From Nocardia sp. (GTDB taxonomy: Bacteria > Actinomycetota > Actinomycetes > Mycobacteriales > Mycobacteriaceae), in the NCBI RefSeq assembly GCF_025465275.1, contig NZ_JAODNK010000034.1, positions 49,067-113,066 on the forward strand: a stretch of DNA of 64,000 nt, given 5' to 3'. The notes beneath the pieces are model-generated. The model was not told the DNA's origin. It did not search any database and saw only the letters and a program-made list of their open reading frames with translations. This document shows positions 16,601 through 25,649 of the stretch, one piece after another (the first letter of the stretch is position 1; each line of letters starts with the position of its first letter). Made by a program: the position numbers and the translations under genes.

Positions 16601-17467
16601 TCATATAGCGGATTGTGATGCGGCAGCGGTGGGGTCTAGCGCTGCGAGCGAAAGCAAATGGCGCGGCGGGGAATTCATGATGCTCGTGGAGTGCATGCCC
16701 AAGGCGCCATCGACGTGCAGTAGTTCACCGGAGGCCATCGGCCGCCACCCAGGGTCGGTGTCCATTCGTTCGGTGGCGACGACGACCGCCGGATAGTCGG
16801 CGAGTTGCCCACTGCGGGAACGGATTCCGGCATGCCCGGCATGGTCGAGGTGGCGGTCGCCGGTCATACCGCCCGCCGGGCGCTCCAGCACGAAGAGATC
16901 ATGGGTGTCGGGGTACCGCATCGCCCACATGTCGGTGGCCGTGGTCAGAATCAGGTTGAGCGCGTAGACGGGGAGATGGTCGGCGATCCAGTGCACCGCG
17001 TCGGCGATGCCCGCGGTCACATCGCCGCCGCGCTTATCGGTGCGCTGGGTGATCAGGGCGAAGTACCTTTCGGAGTCCGTATCGCCCTGAACCAGGCTGC
17101 GGTACTCCCCCAGTTCGGCATCCAGCTCGTCCAAACCCTGCAGCACACCATTGTGTGCGAAGAGCCGATCGTGCTGTTCGAACGGATGCGTATTGCGTGT
17201 TTCCAGACCGCCGGTGGACGCAAACCGCACGTGCGCAATGAAGGTCGCCGACTCGCGCCCCCTGGCCTCGTGTGCGAACAGCATGTCTTTATACGCCGCG
17301 ATCGGCTGCTTCTCCACCAGCGGCAAACCGTCGGCGGAGAAGGTCCCGAGACCTACCCCGTCAGGCTCGCGATGACTCTGCTGCACCAGGCTGTCCGGTG
17401 CGTTCAGCAACCAGAACGTGGCGCGCACCCGCTGCGGTGCGGCCGACAATCCGAACAGGCGACACAT
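16601..17467 (-). CDS. Class II glutamine amidotransferase (YafJ-like)
   Basis: 288 residues from ATG 17467, preceded by an AGGAGG site. It begins MCRLFG, so the catalytic Cys2 becomes N-terminal after removal of Met, as in Ntn hydrolases. FIAHVRFASTG, THPFEQHDRLFAHNGVL and GDTDSERYFALI are the glutamine-site motifs of the YafJ/GATase 4 type. It lacks a synthase domain, so the acceptor of the ammonia is unknown. It is distinct from EgtC in its opening motif. It lies 31 bases downstream of the MarR gene on the same strand and is probably co-transcribed with it. Confidence 0.85.
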   Translation of the reverse strand: MCRLFGLSAAPQRVRATFWLLNAPDSLVQQSHREPDGVGLGTFSADGLPLVEKQPIAAYKDMLFAHEARGRESATFIAHVRFASTGGLETRNTHPFEQHDRLFAHNGVLQGLDELDAELGEYRSLVQGDTDSERYFALITQRTDKRGGDVTAGIADAVHWIADHLPVYALNLILTTATDMWAMRYPDTHDLFVLERPAGGMTGDRHLDHAGHAGIRSRSGQLADYPAVVVATERMDTDPGWRPMASGELLHVDGALGMHSTSIMNSPPRHLLSLAALDPTAAASQSAI

Positions 17468-17498
17468 AGCAACCTCCTGAAAAAGGGCTATCGGGCGA

Positions 17499-17966
17499 TC
17501 AGTCGTTGATGACAGGGCTCGCGGCTGCGCGTACGACGGCATCGGTGAGCCGGGTGAGTTCGACAAGTTCGGGGGTGGCGAGCCCGTCTGTGAGAGCGAT
17601 GATTCTGCGGCCGATCTCCTTGGTGCACTGGTCGGTGAGCTTTCTGCCCGCCGGGGTCAGGGAAACCAGGACTGCGCGGCCGTCGTGCGGGGAGGGTGAG
17701 CGCTGAACGAGACCGCGTTTCTCGGCGCGACCGACCAGGCCGGTCATGGAGGATTTGTCCAGGCCGAGGTGACTGCCGAGTTCGAGCATGCCGGGCTGCC
17801 GGTCGCGCAGGACGCCCAGCATCCTGATCTGAATGACCGACAGGTCGTGTTCGGCGCCGACGGCGGAGAGGACGCGCTGGGTCAGGAAAGACAGCTGGAC
17901 CAGGGCGTCCACCGTGTTCAACGGCTTGTTGTCGATGAACACGGTGGAGACGGGATCAGTGGTCAT
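17499..17966 (-). CDS. MarR-family transcriptional regulator
   Basis: 155 residues. The winged helix-turn-helix is MLELGSHLGLDKSSMTGLVGRAEKRGLVQRSPSPHDGRAVLVSLTPAGRKL, flanked by dimerisation helices. It is divergent from a quinone-oxidoreductase-like gene, a common arrangement for MarR sensors of quinones or other electrophiles. The intervening DNA holds two CTAGTACG repeats 32 bp apart. Confidence 0.88.
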   Translation of the reverse strand: MTTDPVSTVFIDNKPLNTVDALVQLSFLTQRVLSAVGAEHDLSVIQIRMLGVLRDRQPGMLELGSHLGLDKSSMTGLVGRAEKRGLVQRSPSPHDGRAVLVSLTPAGRKLTDQCTKEIGRRIIALTDGLATPELVELTRLTDAVVRAAASPVIND

Positions 17967-17984
17967 ACCGCCAGCCTACTTGAC

Positions 17985-18024
17985 CTAGTACGCGAGACAA
18001 ACTAATCTGAGGGAAACTAGTACG
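17985..18024. promoter_or_regulatory. Paired CTAGTACG repeats between marR and the oxidoreductase gene
   Basis: CTAGTACG occurs at 17985-17992 and again at 18017-18024, exactly 32 bp (three helical turns) apart, and the core CTAG/ACTAGT is palindromic. The placement between divergent genes suggests binding sites for the MarR protein. Confidence 0.45.
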
Positions 18025-18103
18025 TGCCACAAACCACAATGGTTCGGCAACGACGCCTTCCCATCGCCGGCCGACATCCGCCGGCACAGGATCAGGAGAC
18101 CTC

Positions 18104-19063
18104 ATGCATGCCGCAGTCGTCCGTTCATTCGGCAGCCCGCCCACCTTCGACACCTTCCCGACCCCGACCGCGTCCGGTGAGCACGACATTCTCGTGGATA
18201 TTGTTGCGGCAGGCCTGCATCCGCGAGTCCGATCAGCCGCCGACGGCAGCCACTACAGCTCCGACGGCACCTTGCCGATGATCCCCGGCGTCGATGCGGT
18301 CGGTCGCACCGCAGAGGGTGAACTGCTCTATTTTGTTGCCCTCGACACCGCACTCGGCACCATGGCCGAGCAGGCCGTCGTCGATCGCCGCCGAGCCATC
18401 ACCCTGCCCGCCGGCACCGACCCGATCGCCGTGGCCGCGGCGATGAACCCCGCCATGTCGTCCTGGGTGGCGCTGCGCCGCCGCGTCGCCTTCCAGCCCG
18501 GCGGATCCGTGCTGGTCATGGGCGCGACGGGCAATGCCGGACAGCTCGCGGTCCAGATTGCCAAACACCTCGGCGCCACCAGGGTGATCGGCGCAGGCCG
18601 CGATGCGGAACGCCTGGAACTGGTGCAGAGCCTCGGCGCCGACGAGGTGGTGAGCCTGGACGGCGAGGACGCGGAGGTCGCCGAGCGGCTCGCACGGGCG
18701 GCCGCAGATGTCGACGTCGTAATCGACTACCTGTGGGGTCATCCCACCGAATTGGCCATGCCCGCACTGCTGACCGCCCGCACCGACCGCTCGAAGGCAC
18801 TGGCCTGGATTCAGATCGGCTCGATGGCAGGCGCAGACATCACCCTGCCGTCATTCCTCCTCCGCGCGGGGAATCTGAATATCATGGGCAGCGGCCAAGG
18901 TTCGGTGACCACGGCGGGCATCCTCGCCGAATTACCCTCGCTCGTAACGGAAATCGCCTCCGGCGCCCTCGCCGTGGATCCGCTCCCGATGCCACTGGAT
19001 CAGGTCGAGCAGGCGTGGAAGACCCCCACCGCACCCGGCCAGCGCATCGTCATGGTCCCCTGA
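18104..19063 (+). CDS. Quinone oxidoreductase/alcohol-dehydrogenase-like MDR protein
   Basis: 319 residues of the medium-chain dehydrogenase superfamily. SVLVMGATGNAGQLAVQIAKHLGATRVIGAGRD is the NADPH-binding Rossmann motif (GxxGxxG form AxGxxG). The N-terminal region lacks the cysteine cluster and catalytic Cys of zinc enzymes, so it is a zinc-free reductase, probably acting on quinones or enones. IPGVDAVGR and the C-terminal DQVEQAWKTP are typical. ATG 18104 lies after a GATCAGGAGACCTC leader. Its likely regulator is the divergent MarR protein. Confidence 0.85.
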   Translation: MHAAVVRSFGSPPTFDTFPTPTASGEHDILVDIVAAGLHPRVRSAADGSHYSSDGTLPMIPGVDAVGRTAEGELLYFVALDTALGTMAEQAVVDRRRAITLPAGTDPIAVAAAMNPAMSSWVALRRRVAFQPGGSVLVMGATGNAGQLAVQIAKHLGATRVIGAGRDAERLELVQSLGADEVVSLDGEDAEVAERLARAAADVDVVIDYLWGHPTELAMPALLTARTDRSKALAWIQIGSMAGADITLPSFLLRAGNLNIMGSGQGSVTTAGILAELPSLVTEIASGALAVDPLPMPLDQVEQAWKTPTAPGQRIVMVP

Positions 19064-19090
19064 GCGGCTGTCTCCCAGCCTGATTCGCGT

Positions 19091-19547
19091 TCACATCAGC
19101 CGCGCGACGGTGTTGCGGACTTGTCGACCTACAGTGGTTCTGGGCACCATCAGGCGAACATTCACGCAGATCTGCTGCTTCTTCCACACGAGGGTGCGAA
19201 GGCCCGCCCGGTAGCGGGCAAAGGCCGGACCGTAATTGCCTGCGGCAGCGGCAAGTTCGTTTGCGAGCCGAGAGGCGCCCACCACGGCCAGTTCCGCACC
19301 CGCACCGGACGCAGGTGAGGCGCACCAGGCCGCATCACCCAGCAACGCCACCCGGCCCGACGACCACGAGTCCATATGCACTTGACTCAGCGCGTCGCCA
19401 GGAAGAGTCGCCACCGAATGCCTCGGTCACCACCCGTTTGTGCTCGGCGATATCGCAATGGTCGTACGCGAACCGATCGGACCGAAAGATGAAGTACGCC
19501 TTTGCCTGCGCATGGTTTCCCGAACGGTAAAGCGGCCACAACTCCAA
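19091..19547 (-). pseudogene. FAD-dependent monooxygenase fragment, frameshifted and truncated
   Basis: Two adjacent minus frames together give the C-terminal half of a PHBH-type monooxygenase. The upstream piece (to 19547) reads AKAYFIFRSDRFAYDHCDIAEHKRVVTEAFGG; the downstream piece (from about 19400 to 19091) reads SQVHMDSWSSGRVALLGDAAWCASPASGAG, which is the GD motif, and the normal C-terminal helices. Some 15 residues and the frame are lost at the junction, and the whole N-terminal FAD domain is absent. It is related in type to, but clearly diverged from, the intact monooxygenase at 15281-16516. Confidence 0.75.
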
Positions 19548-19603
19548 GCCTGACCGATACCTTCGTCACCGTTCTGATGGATGTCCTGAAGCCCAGGTGA
19601 GTC

Positions 19604-20326
19604 GTGCCTTTCCGGGGTACTTTGACACCGAGGCAGCGATCGGGGGGTATCCGATGGACGCCGACGTCACAATCGGAGGGGCCGAACATCGCCGAATCAC
19701 TGTTCTTCTTCGGTGGAACTATCGTCACGTACGACGACACAGCACACCCCGTCGAAGCCGTGCTGGTGACCTATGGACTGATCGCCGCCGTCGGCACCGA
19801 CAAAGAACTCCGCCCGACGGCGCGTGATGTCGGAGCCCGCGAGATCGACCTCGCCGGCCGCGCATTGCTGCCCGGGTTCATCGACGCCCACCATCACTTC
19901 CTGTTCGCCGCACTGGACCGTCGTTCGACCGATCTGCGCCTGAGGACACTGGTAACCGCGGGGGTTCAGTTGGCAGGATCGTCGGACTACCCCTCCGGTG
20001 ACTACCGCGTACTTCCCGCCATTCAGGCGGCGGTCACTCGCCGCGCACGCAGTAGAGTGGTCTACAGCCCGGAGGAGGCGATCACTGTCGGTCAGGCGCT
20101 GCGCGCCTACACGATGGGATCGGCTGACGCGCTTGGTGTCTCCGACATTGCAGGCAGCATCGCAGTCGGAAAGCAAGCCGACCTCGTCGTCATCAACCGC
20201 AACCCCGTGGACGTCGAACCGGAGCACATCGGTTCCCTCACCGTCGAAGAAACCTACGTCGCGGGTGCATGCGTATATCGGGCCCACCCACAGCAGCAAC
20301 CCTCGCAGCAACCCTCGAGTAGTTGA
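19604..20326 (+). pseudogene. Amidohydrolase (YtcJ-like) with a large internal deletion
   Basis: The 240-codon open frame joins the two ends of a roughly 540-residue amidohydrolase_3 protein. The N-terminal part has LFFFGGTIVTYDD and LAGRALLPGFIDAHHHF with the metal-binding HxH; after LDRRSTDLR (about 19935) it jumps directly to the C-terminal AGVQLAGSSDYP, the final metal Asp region, and IAVGKQADLVVINRNP. About 300 central residues holding the bridging Lys and metal histidines are gone, yet the frame is kept. The start is unclear: GTG 19604 has a poor leader. It cannot have the normal activity. Confidence 0.75.
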
Positions 20327-20342
20327 TCAACCGGAGGAAATC

Positions 20343-21737
20343 GTGTCCGAGCCCGTGGACGTCGCGATCGTTGGAGCTGGTGTCGCCGGCCTGGTGGCTG
20401 CACGCGAGAGCGTGCGGCGAGGTAATGACGTCGTCGTGCTGGAGGCGCGCGATCGCGTCGGTGGCCGGCTCCTCAACGAGGAATTGTGCGATGGCGTCCT
20501 CATCGAGATGGGTGGGCAGTGGGTCGGTCCCGGGCAGGATCGGGTACTCGCCCTTATCGGCGAACTCGGTCTTTCCACCTTCCCCACCCACACAGCCGGC
20601 CGGCACATCCTCGAAGTGGGCAACTCCCGCACCCTTTACACCGGCCGCGTTCCGCTGTTCAATCCGCTGGCCATGGCCGATGTCGGACGAGCCCAGTGGG
20701 CACTGCGCCGCGCCGCGCGAAGAATCCCCCTGGACGAACCCTGGACGGCGACGGGCGGTGACCGGTTGGACGGGCAGACCTTCGCGACCTGGTTGGATCG
20801 GCGACTCCACACCGACGATGGACACGCCATCATGCACATGGCCACCGAAGCGATCTTCGCTGCCGGGCCGGAGGACATCTCTGCGCTCTGGGCTCTGTTC
20901 TACATCCATGCAGCAGGCGGTCTCGACGCACTGATCAATGTCAGCGGTGGTGCGCAACAGGACCGAGTCGTCGGCGGTTCCCAGCGCATCGCCCTGGCAT
21001 TGGCGGAGGAATTGGCGGACCGCGTCGTCCTCGGGACGCCCGTCACCGCCATCGACTGGACGTCGAGCGGTGTTGTGCTCCACACGGCCGGCGGCAGCTC
21101 CTACGAGGCGCGGCGCGCCATCGTCGCAGTCCCTCCACCGCTCGCCGCACGCATTCGGTTCAACCCGGCCCTCCCGACGGATCGAGATCAGCTGCTTCAG
21201 CGCATGCCGATGGGGCGGGTCATCAAGGTCAATGTCGGCTACTCCGAACCGTTCTGGCGTGCCGACGGGCTCAGCGGACAGGCGAACAGCGGTTCACGAG
21301 CACTCGGGACCGTCTTCGACAACACACCGTCAACAGGGAACCCCGGCGTCCTGGTCGGATTCCTTGAAGGCAGGCACGCCGACTTCGCCTCCCGGCTCTC
21401 ACCAGACGAGCGTCGCCGCAAAATCCTGGCCGACCTCGTCGGCTACTTCGGCGAATCCGCGGCCGGCCCCATCGCCTACCTCGAACGCGACTGGGCCGCA
21501 GAGGAATACACACGCGGCTGCTACGGCGCCTTCGCCGGCCCAATGGCCCTGACCCGTTTCGGGCCGGCTCTCAGGACACCCATCGGCCCGCTGCACTGGG
21601 CCGGCACCGAGACCGCGACCGCGTGGGCCGGCTACATCGACGGTGCGATTCAATCCGGACAGCGCAGCGCCGATGAAGTCGCCCAAACACTCAGCCGCAC
21701 AACAACCATCGAAAAAACGGCTGAGTCACCGGGCTGA
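20343..21737 (+). CDS. Flavin monoamine oxidase family protein
   Basis: 464 residues from GTG 20343, with GGAGGAAATC as ribosome site. DVAIVGAGVAGLVAARESVRRGNDVVVLEARDRVGGR is the dinucleotide motif plus the RxGGR motif of the amine-oxidase family. MGGQWVGPGQDRVLAL is the second FAD contact and LHWAGTETATAWAGYIDGAIQSGQRSADEV the C-terminal one. It deaminates an amine substrate of unknown identity, or may be a putrescine-oxidase relative. It overlaps no intact neighbour; the amidohydrolase upstream is broken, so a former two-gene operon may now have only this working gene. Confidence 0.85.
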   Translation: MSEPVDVAIVGAGVAGLVAARESVRRGNDVVVLEARDRVGGRLLNEELCDGVLIEMGGQWVGPGQDRVLALIGELGLSTFPTHTAGRHILEVGNSRTLYTGRVPLFNPLAMADVGRAQWALRRAARRIPLDEPWTATGGDRLDGQTFATWLDRRLHTDDGHAIMHMATEAIFAAGPEDISALWALFYIHAAGGLDALINVSGGAQQDRVVGGSQRIALALAEELADRVVLGTPVTAIDWTSSGVVLHTAGGSSYEARRAIVAVPPPLAARIRFNPALPTDRDQLLQRMPMGRVIKVNVGYSEPFWRADGLSGQANSGSRALGTVFDNTPSTGNPGVLVGFLEGRHADFASRLSPDERRRKILADLVGYFGESAAGPIAYLERDWAAEEYTRGCYGAFAGPMALTRFGPALRTPIGPLHWAGTETATAWAGYIDGAIQSGQRSADEVAQTLSRTTTIEKTAESPG

Positions 21738-21852
21738 ACGTCCATAGCTGTCCGACTTGGCTGACTCGGGGCAGCTGGCAGGTTAGCGGCGCAGCGCGTC
21801 AACGATTCAACTCCAGATGTTTCTGCCCCCGGTGGCCGCATTGCGCTGGCAG

Positions 21853-22263
21853 TCAGTGTGATTCGCTGTCCGTGGTCGGCTGGGTGTCGGCGTACTCCTT
21901 GTCGGTGACGTGTACGCCCCAGGTGACGTCGTCGCCTTCCCATAGCGCGAGATGCGTCATGAAATGCTCGGCGGTCGCGCCGTGCCAGTGTTCTTCGCCG
22001 GGCGGCGTCCAGACGGTGTCACCCGGCCGCATGACGATGACGCGGCCGTCGCGGGTCGCGACCACGCCGATGCCTTCGGTGACGTGCAGGGTCTGGCCGA
22101 CGGCGTGGCTGTGCCAGGCGGTGCGTGCGCAGGGGCTGAAGCGCACCGAGTTCAGGCGGATGCGGGAGGGGTCTTCGCCGCGATGGATGGTGTCGATCCA
22201 GACGTCGCCGGTGAAGATCGAGTCCGGGCCCTTGATGGTCGGCACGGGGCGCATCAGTTCCAT
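21853..22263 (-). CDS. Cupin-domain protein
   Basis: 136 residues forming one cupin barrel. Motif 1 is WHSHAVGQTLHVTEGIGVV, with two His and the position where Glu is normally found occupied by Gln; motif 2 is MRPGDTVWTPPGEEHWHGAT, giving a third His. It belongs to the carboxymuconolactone/AraC-like small cupins often found beside zinc alcohol dehydrogenases. It lies 33 bases after the dehydrogenase gene on the same strand, so it is co-transcribed with it. Confidence 0.85.
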   Translation of the reverse strand: MELMRPVPTIKGPDSIFTGDVWIDTIHRGEDPSRIRLNSVRFSPCARTAWHSHAVGQTLHVTEGIGVVATRDGRVIVMRPGDTVWTPPGEEHWHGATAEHFMTHLALWEGDDVTWGVHVTDKEYADTQPTTDSESH

Positions 22264-22296
22264 GGTTCTCCTCGAATGGTGTTGCGGTGCTTGCGA

Positions 22297-23313
22297 TCAG
22301 GGCTGCAGCAGGACCTTGATGGCGCGGCGGTCGTCCATTGCACGATAGGCGTCGGCGACCTGATCCAGGGGCAGAGTCAGATCGAAGACCTTGCCCGGAT
22401 TGATATGGCCGTTCAGTACCCGGTCGATGAGATCGGGCAGGAAGCGGCGCACCGGAGCCGGGCCGCCCCGCAGCCCCACATGCGACGAAAACAGTTGCTG
22501 AACGGAGATTTCCACGCCGTGCGGGACACCGACGAAGCCGACATTGCCGCCGGGGCGGGTGGAATGCAGTGCCTGCTGCATGGATTCGGCGGTGCCGACG
22601 CATTCGAGCACGCAGTCCGCGCCGACGCCCTGGGTAAGTTCCTTGATTCGGGCGATGCCCTCGTCGCCGCGCTCGGTGACGATCTCGGTCGCCCCGAATT
22701 CGAGGGCCAGCTTCTGCCGGTCCGCATGGCGACTCATGGCGATAATGCGTTCCGCACCAAGCTCTTTGGCGGCGAGCACACCGGACAACCCGACAGCGCC
22801 ATCGCCGACGACCGCGACAGTCGCCCCGGGTTTCACCTCAGCCGCCACTGCGGCGTACCAGCCGGTGCCCATCACATCGGACAGGGCCAGCAGACTCGGA
22901 ATCAGATCGGCATCGGGCTCCCCCGGCGTGGCAACCAGCGTGCCGTCGGCCAGCGGAATGCGGATCGCCTCCGCCTGGCAGGTGCTCATGAATTCCCGGT
23001 GCACGCACGCGGACTGATACCCGTACCGGCAGTTCGGACAGGTGTTGTCCGAGGTCGCGAACGATCCGATGACAAACTGCCCCGGCCGCACCGAGGTCAC
23101 CTCGGCACCGACCTCCTCCACCACACCGACGTACTCATGCCCCATCGGATGCGGTTCGCTCACCGGATTGATGCCCCGGTAACTCCACAGATCCGATCCG
23201 CACACGCACGTCGCGACAGTGCGAATAATCGCATCGGTAGGCGCACTGATCTCCGGGTCCGGCCGCTCTTCGAAGCGGACATCGCCGGGCGCATAAATAA
23301 CGGCTCCTCGCAT
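22297..23313 (-). CDS. Zinc-dependent alcohol dehydrogenase
   Basis: 338 residues from ATG 23313, preceded by AGGAGAATTCC. TCVCGSDLWSYRG carries the catalytic-zinc Cys, HPMGHEYVGVVEEVG the zinc His-Glu, and DNTCPNCRYGYQSAC the structural-zinc cysteines (partly conserved). The cofactor motif is VAVVGDGAVGLSGVLAAKELGAERIIAMSRH, the NAD(P) Rossmann site. The family oxidises or reduces small alcohols and aldehydes. Coupled with the cupin at 21853-22263. Confidence 0.87.
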   Translation of the reverse strand: MRGAVIYAPGDVRFEERPDPEISAPTDAIIRTVATCVCGSDLWSYRGINPVSEPHPMGHEYVGVVEEVGAEVTSVRPGQFVIGSFATSDNTCPNCRYGYQSACVHREFMSTCQAEAIRIPLADGTLVATPGEPDADLIPSLLALSDVMGTGWYAAVAAEVKPGATVAVVGDGAVGLSGVLAAKELGAERIIAMSRHADRQKLALEFGATEIVTERGDEGIARIKELTQGVGADCVLECVGTAESMQQALHSTRPGGNVGFVGVPHGVEISVQQLFSSHVGLRGGPAPVRRFLPDLIDRVLNGHINPGKVFDLTLPLDQVADAYRAMDDRRAIKVLLQP

Positions 23314-23520
23314 GGAATTCTCCTGTTTCCTCGCAACGGCGGAATGGTTCACGCGGCAATATCAGCGGATCACACGTCCTCGGAACAATCACCACACTAT
23401 CGATAGAAGTCCTGGTAGCGCGATGGAGCCTCGACCAGATCCTCGATCGCAGCAACCCGCCATCCCGGGTTGGGACCTGCGTTTCGAAATATCCTGTAGC
23501 TCAGCAAAGTTGGAACCCGC

Positions 23521-23961
23521 ATGACCGATGTAGCGCGCCAGCGGCTCCACCATGCCATCATCACCGAGTTCCGCGCCAATAGCGGCCGAGTGGCCCAATT
23601 CGCAGACCGGGACCTGCTGCTCTTGACCACGATCGGCGCTCGCACCGGCACACAGCGCACGTGGCCCCTGGCCTATATCCGGCGCGGCGACGATCTGGTC
23701 GTCTTCGCCGCGAACGGCGGCCGCCCCAACCGCCCCGGCTGGTACTTCAACCTGGTCGCCAACCCCACCGCCACCATCGAGGTAGGCACCGAATCCCGGC
23801 CCGTCCGAGCAACAGTCGCCACCGGCGACACCCGCACCCAGATCTGGACCGGCATCGTGGAGTCCTCCCCCGCCGTGGCGGAAACCATCGCCCAGTTCCA
23901 ATCCCAGGTCCCCTGGGAAATCCCCCTCATCACCCTCACCCGATCCGCCGGCAGCCTCTAG
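23521..23961 (+). CDS. Deazaflavin(F420)-dependent nitroreductase family protein
   Basis: 146 residues of the DDN split-barrel family: HHAIITEFRANSGRVAQFADRDLLLLTTIGARTGTQRTWPLAYIRRGDDLVVFAANGG followed by PNRPGWYFNLVANPTATIEV. The GxRTG-x5-P-L and NRPGWYxNLxANP motifs are the signature of the group. Mycobacterial Ddn reduces quinones and nitroimidazoles using F420H2; the physiological substrate here is unknown. Convergent and overlapping by four bases with the XRE gene. Confidence 0.88.
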   Translation: MTDVARQRLHHAIITEFRANSGRVAQFADRDLLLLTTIGARTGTQRTWPLAYIRRGDDLVVFAANGGRPNRPGWYFNLVANPTATIEVGTESRPVRATVATGDTRTQIWTGIVESSPAVAETIAQFQSQVPWEIPLITLTRSAGSL

Positions 23962-24797
23962 CCAAGTCGCCGAGCCTCCAACGCTCTGGTGACCAGCTTC
24001 CGGGCAGCGTCCCCCGTTAGGGATTTTTCCGCGAGCAGCTCGAAGGCACGCCCGTAGGCCGCCAGTTCGCGCGGCTGTGTGATGGTCAGCGCCGCGGTCA
24101 CGCCCTCGACGATTGCCAGGCGGTTGCCGTAGATGATGAAATTTGTTGGGGAAACCAGGTATTGGGCCATCGCGGGGACGATGCCCAGCAGCACCCTGGG
24201 AAGTGACATGGCGGTCAAGAGTCGGTCGAGCTGCCCGAACATGACGCCGTCGTCGCCTACGGTCGTGTAGAGGGCTTGTTCGCCGATGAGGTAGTGGACG
24301 CGACGGTTTCCTCGGTACAGGTACCGCTGCTGCCGATCCATCCGTGCCGCGACCGCTTCCTCGGCATCGTTCGGGGTCTGGTTGAATTCCGCGACTTGCC
24401 GGAAGATCGCTTCCGCGTATTCCGGAGTGTGGAGAAGACCGGGAACCAGCGCGGGATCGTAACCACGGATGAGCGTGGTCCCCGATTCGATGTCGTTGAC
24501 CTTCTGCTGCGCCCGGCGGATGCCGGCTCCGAGCGAGCGTCGCCATTCGAGATATGCCGCATCGATATTGCGGAGACTGGCGACGAGATCGGCTACGTGC
24601 CTTTCCGCTCCCGTGAGGGTGCACCAGGACCGGATATCGTCCTCGGTGGGTGTTTGCTTGCCATACTCGATCTTCGAGACCTTGGACGGATGCCAGCCCG
24701 CAAGCTCGGCGAGCCGGCGGCCGCTCAGTTCGGCATCCCGGCGAAGATCTCGAAGCTGCTCTCCGAGCGCTTCGCGCGCCTTGTGGACGGTGGTCAC
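23958..24797 (-). CDS. XRE helix-turn-helix regulator with DUF5753
   Basis: 279 residues from GTG 24797. The HTH at residues about 5-60 reads EALGEQLRDLRRDAELSGRRLAELAGWHPSKVSKIEYGKQTPTEDDIRSWC. The rest is DUF5753, seen in YDPALVPGLLHTPEYAEAIFRQ and MFGQLDRLLTAM. Such proteins are highly multiplied in actinomycetes, usually beside DUF397 or DUF6879 genes, and are thought to act in development or antibiotic regulation. The GTG overlaps the stop of the DUF6879 gene (GTGA), and this start matches the usual TTVHKAREALG opening. Confidence 0.88.
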   Translation of the reverse strand: MTTVHKAREALGEQLRDLRRDAELSGRRLAELAGWHPSKVSKIEYGKQTPTEDDIRSWCTLTGAERHVADLVASLRNIDAAYLEWRRSLGAGIRRAQQKVNDIESGTTLIRGYDPALVPGLLHTPEYAEAIFRQVAEFNQTPNDAEEAVAARMDRQQRYLYRGNRRVHYLIGEQALYTTVGDDGVMFGQLDRLLTAMSLPRVLLGIVPAMAQYLVSPTNFIIYGNRLAIVEGVTAALTITQPRELAAYGRAFELLAEKSLTGDAARKLVTRALEARRLG

Positions 24798-25324
24798 GCA
24801 GTGACGGTAGTCCGCCGGTAATCGGCATACGGAATCGCTTGCCGCCACACAGCATTACGGATCTCGACGCAGCGCTTCACCAGCACCGGGTCCGTAGTCA
24901 CTGCCGCTCCGGCCGTTGCGCCATCCGAGCTGAACATCGTGTAGGCAACCGTGGTGTCGTCGAATAGCCAATAGTCGTCTGCCGCAAGCTCATCGGCGTT
25001 GACGAGATGGCGTGACAGATATCGAATATCCTCGCCCGCTTCAATATTGAGCGGCGAGACCGCGAGACTCCAACGGACGTAGTCGACGTGAGGTTCGGTG
25101 ATGACTCGCACGCGAGTGAAGGCCACCCCACGATCCGTAGACTGCCGAACGAGATCGAACCAGCCCTGCAGCCAACTGAAGTCGTCCGTTTCGCCGTTCA
25201 AGAACTTGCGAAACGGCTCGGATTCCTCCGGCGTCTCGTAGGCATCCTGCACTTCCAGGTGAAACGCCGACCGCTGACATGTGCGGAACAGGCTCGTGAA
25301 GTTGTCGTCAATCAAGTGCAGCAT
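24794..25324 (-). CDS. DUF6879 family protein
   Basis: 176 residues. FTSLFRTCQRSAFHLEVQDAYETPEESEPFRKFLNGE and VITEPHVDYVRWSLAVSPLNIEAGEDIRYLSRH are the two conserved blocks of DUF6879. The family is nearly always encoded next to an XRE/DUF5753 protein, as here, but has no known activity. A toxin-like or regulator-binding role is speculation. It sits in the middle of a three-gene cassette with overlapping ends. Confidence 0.85.
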   Translation of the reverse strand: MLHLIDDNFTSLFRTCQRSAFHLEVQDAYETPEESEPFRKFLNGETDDFSWLQGWFDLVRQSTDRGVAFTRVRVITEPHVDYVRWSLAVSPLNIEAGEDIRYLSRHLVNADELAADDYWLFDDTTVAYTMFSSDGATAGAAVTTDPVLVKRCVEIRNAVWRQAIPYADYRRTTVTA

Positions 25325-25634
25325 CGCGGCGAATCTCTTTCCCTACAGGTACTTCCACGCTGCGTTCGTGAGCCGGGGTGTCCATCTGCGCCAGCGCTTC
25401 CGGGTCGATGACCGGTTCGCCGATAAGGGTGAACGTGCCGTGCCCCGTGTCGTGCAGCAGCGTACCGAGGCACGTACCTGGCTCGAGGTAGGCCAGTAGT
25501 GGGTGCGGTATTTCGATCGAATCCGGCTGATTCGGTACCCGCCACCCCTGGCACACGTAGGTGCCCCGGTCCGAGGCGTACAGCGTGGGTGAATGGTCGC
25601 CCTGGGTGTTCTTACCGAGAAAACGCAAGCGCAT
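25308..25634 (-). CDS. Small conserved hypothetical protein of the DUF6879/XRE cassette
   Basis: 108 residues starting at ATG 25634 with a GGAGGCACTGTC leader. The sequence (MRLRFLGKNTQGDHSPTLYASDRGTYVCQGWRVP) looks like a small beta-rich fold, and HPLLAYLEPGTCLGTLLHDTGHGTFTLIGEPV follows. It overlaps the DUF6879 start by 17 bases. I do not know a function; proteins of this appearance commonly open the same cassette in Nocardia and Streptomyces. Confidence 0.75.
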   Translation of the reverse strand: MRLRFLGKNTQGDHSPTLYASDRGTYVCQGWRVPNQPDSIEIPHPLLAYLEPGTCLGTLLHDTGHGTFTLIGEPVIDPEALAQMDTPAHERSVEVPVGKEIRRDAALD

Positions 25635-25649
25635 GACAGTGCCTCCGTA

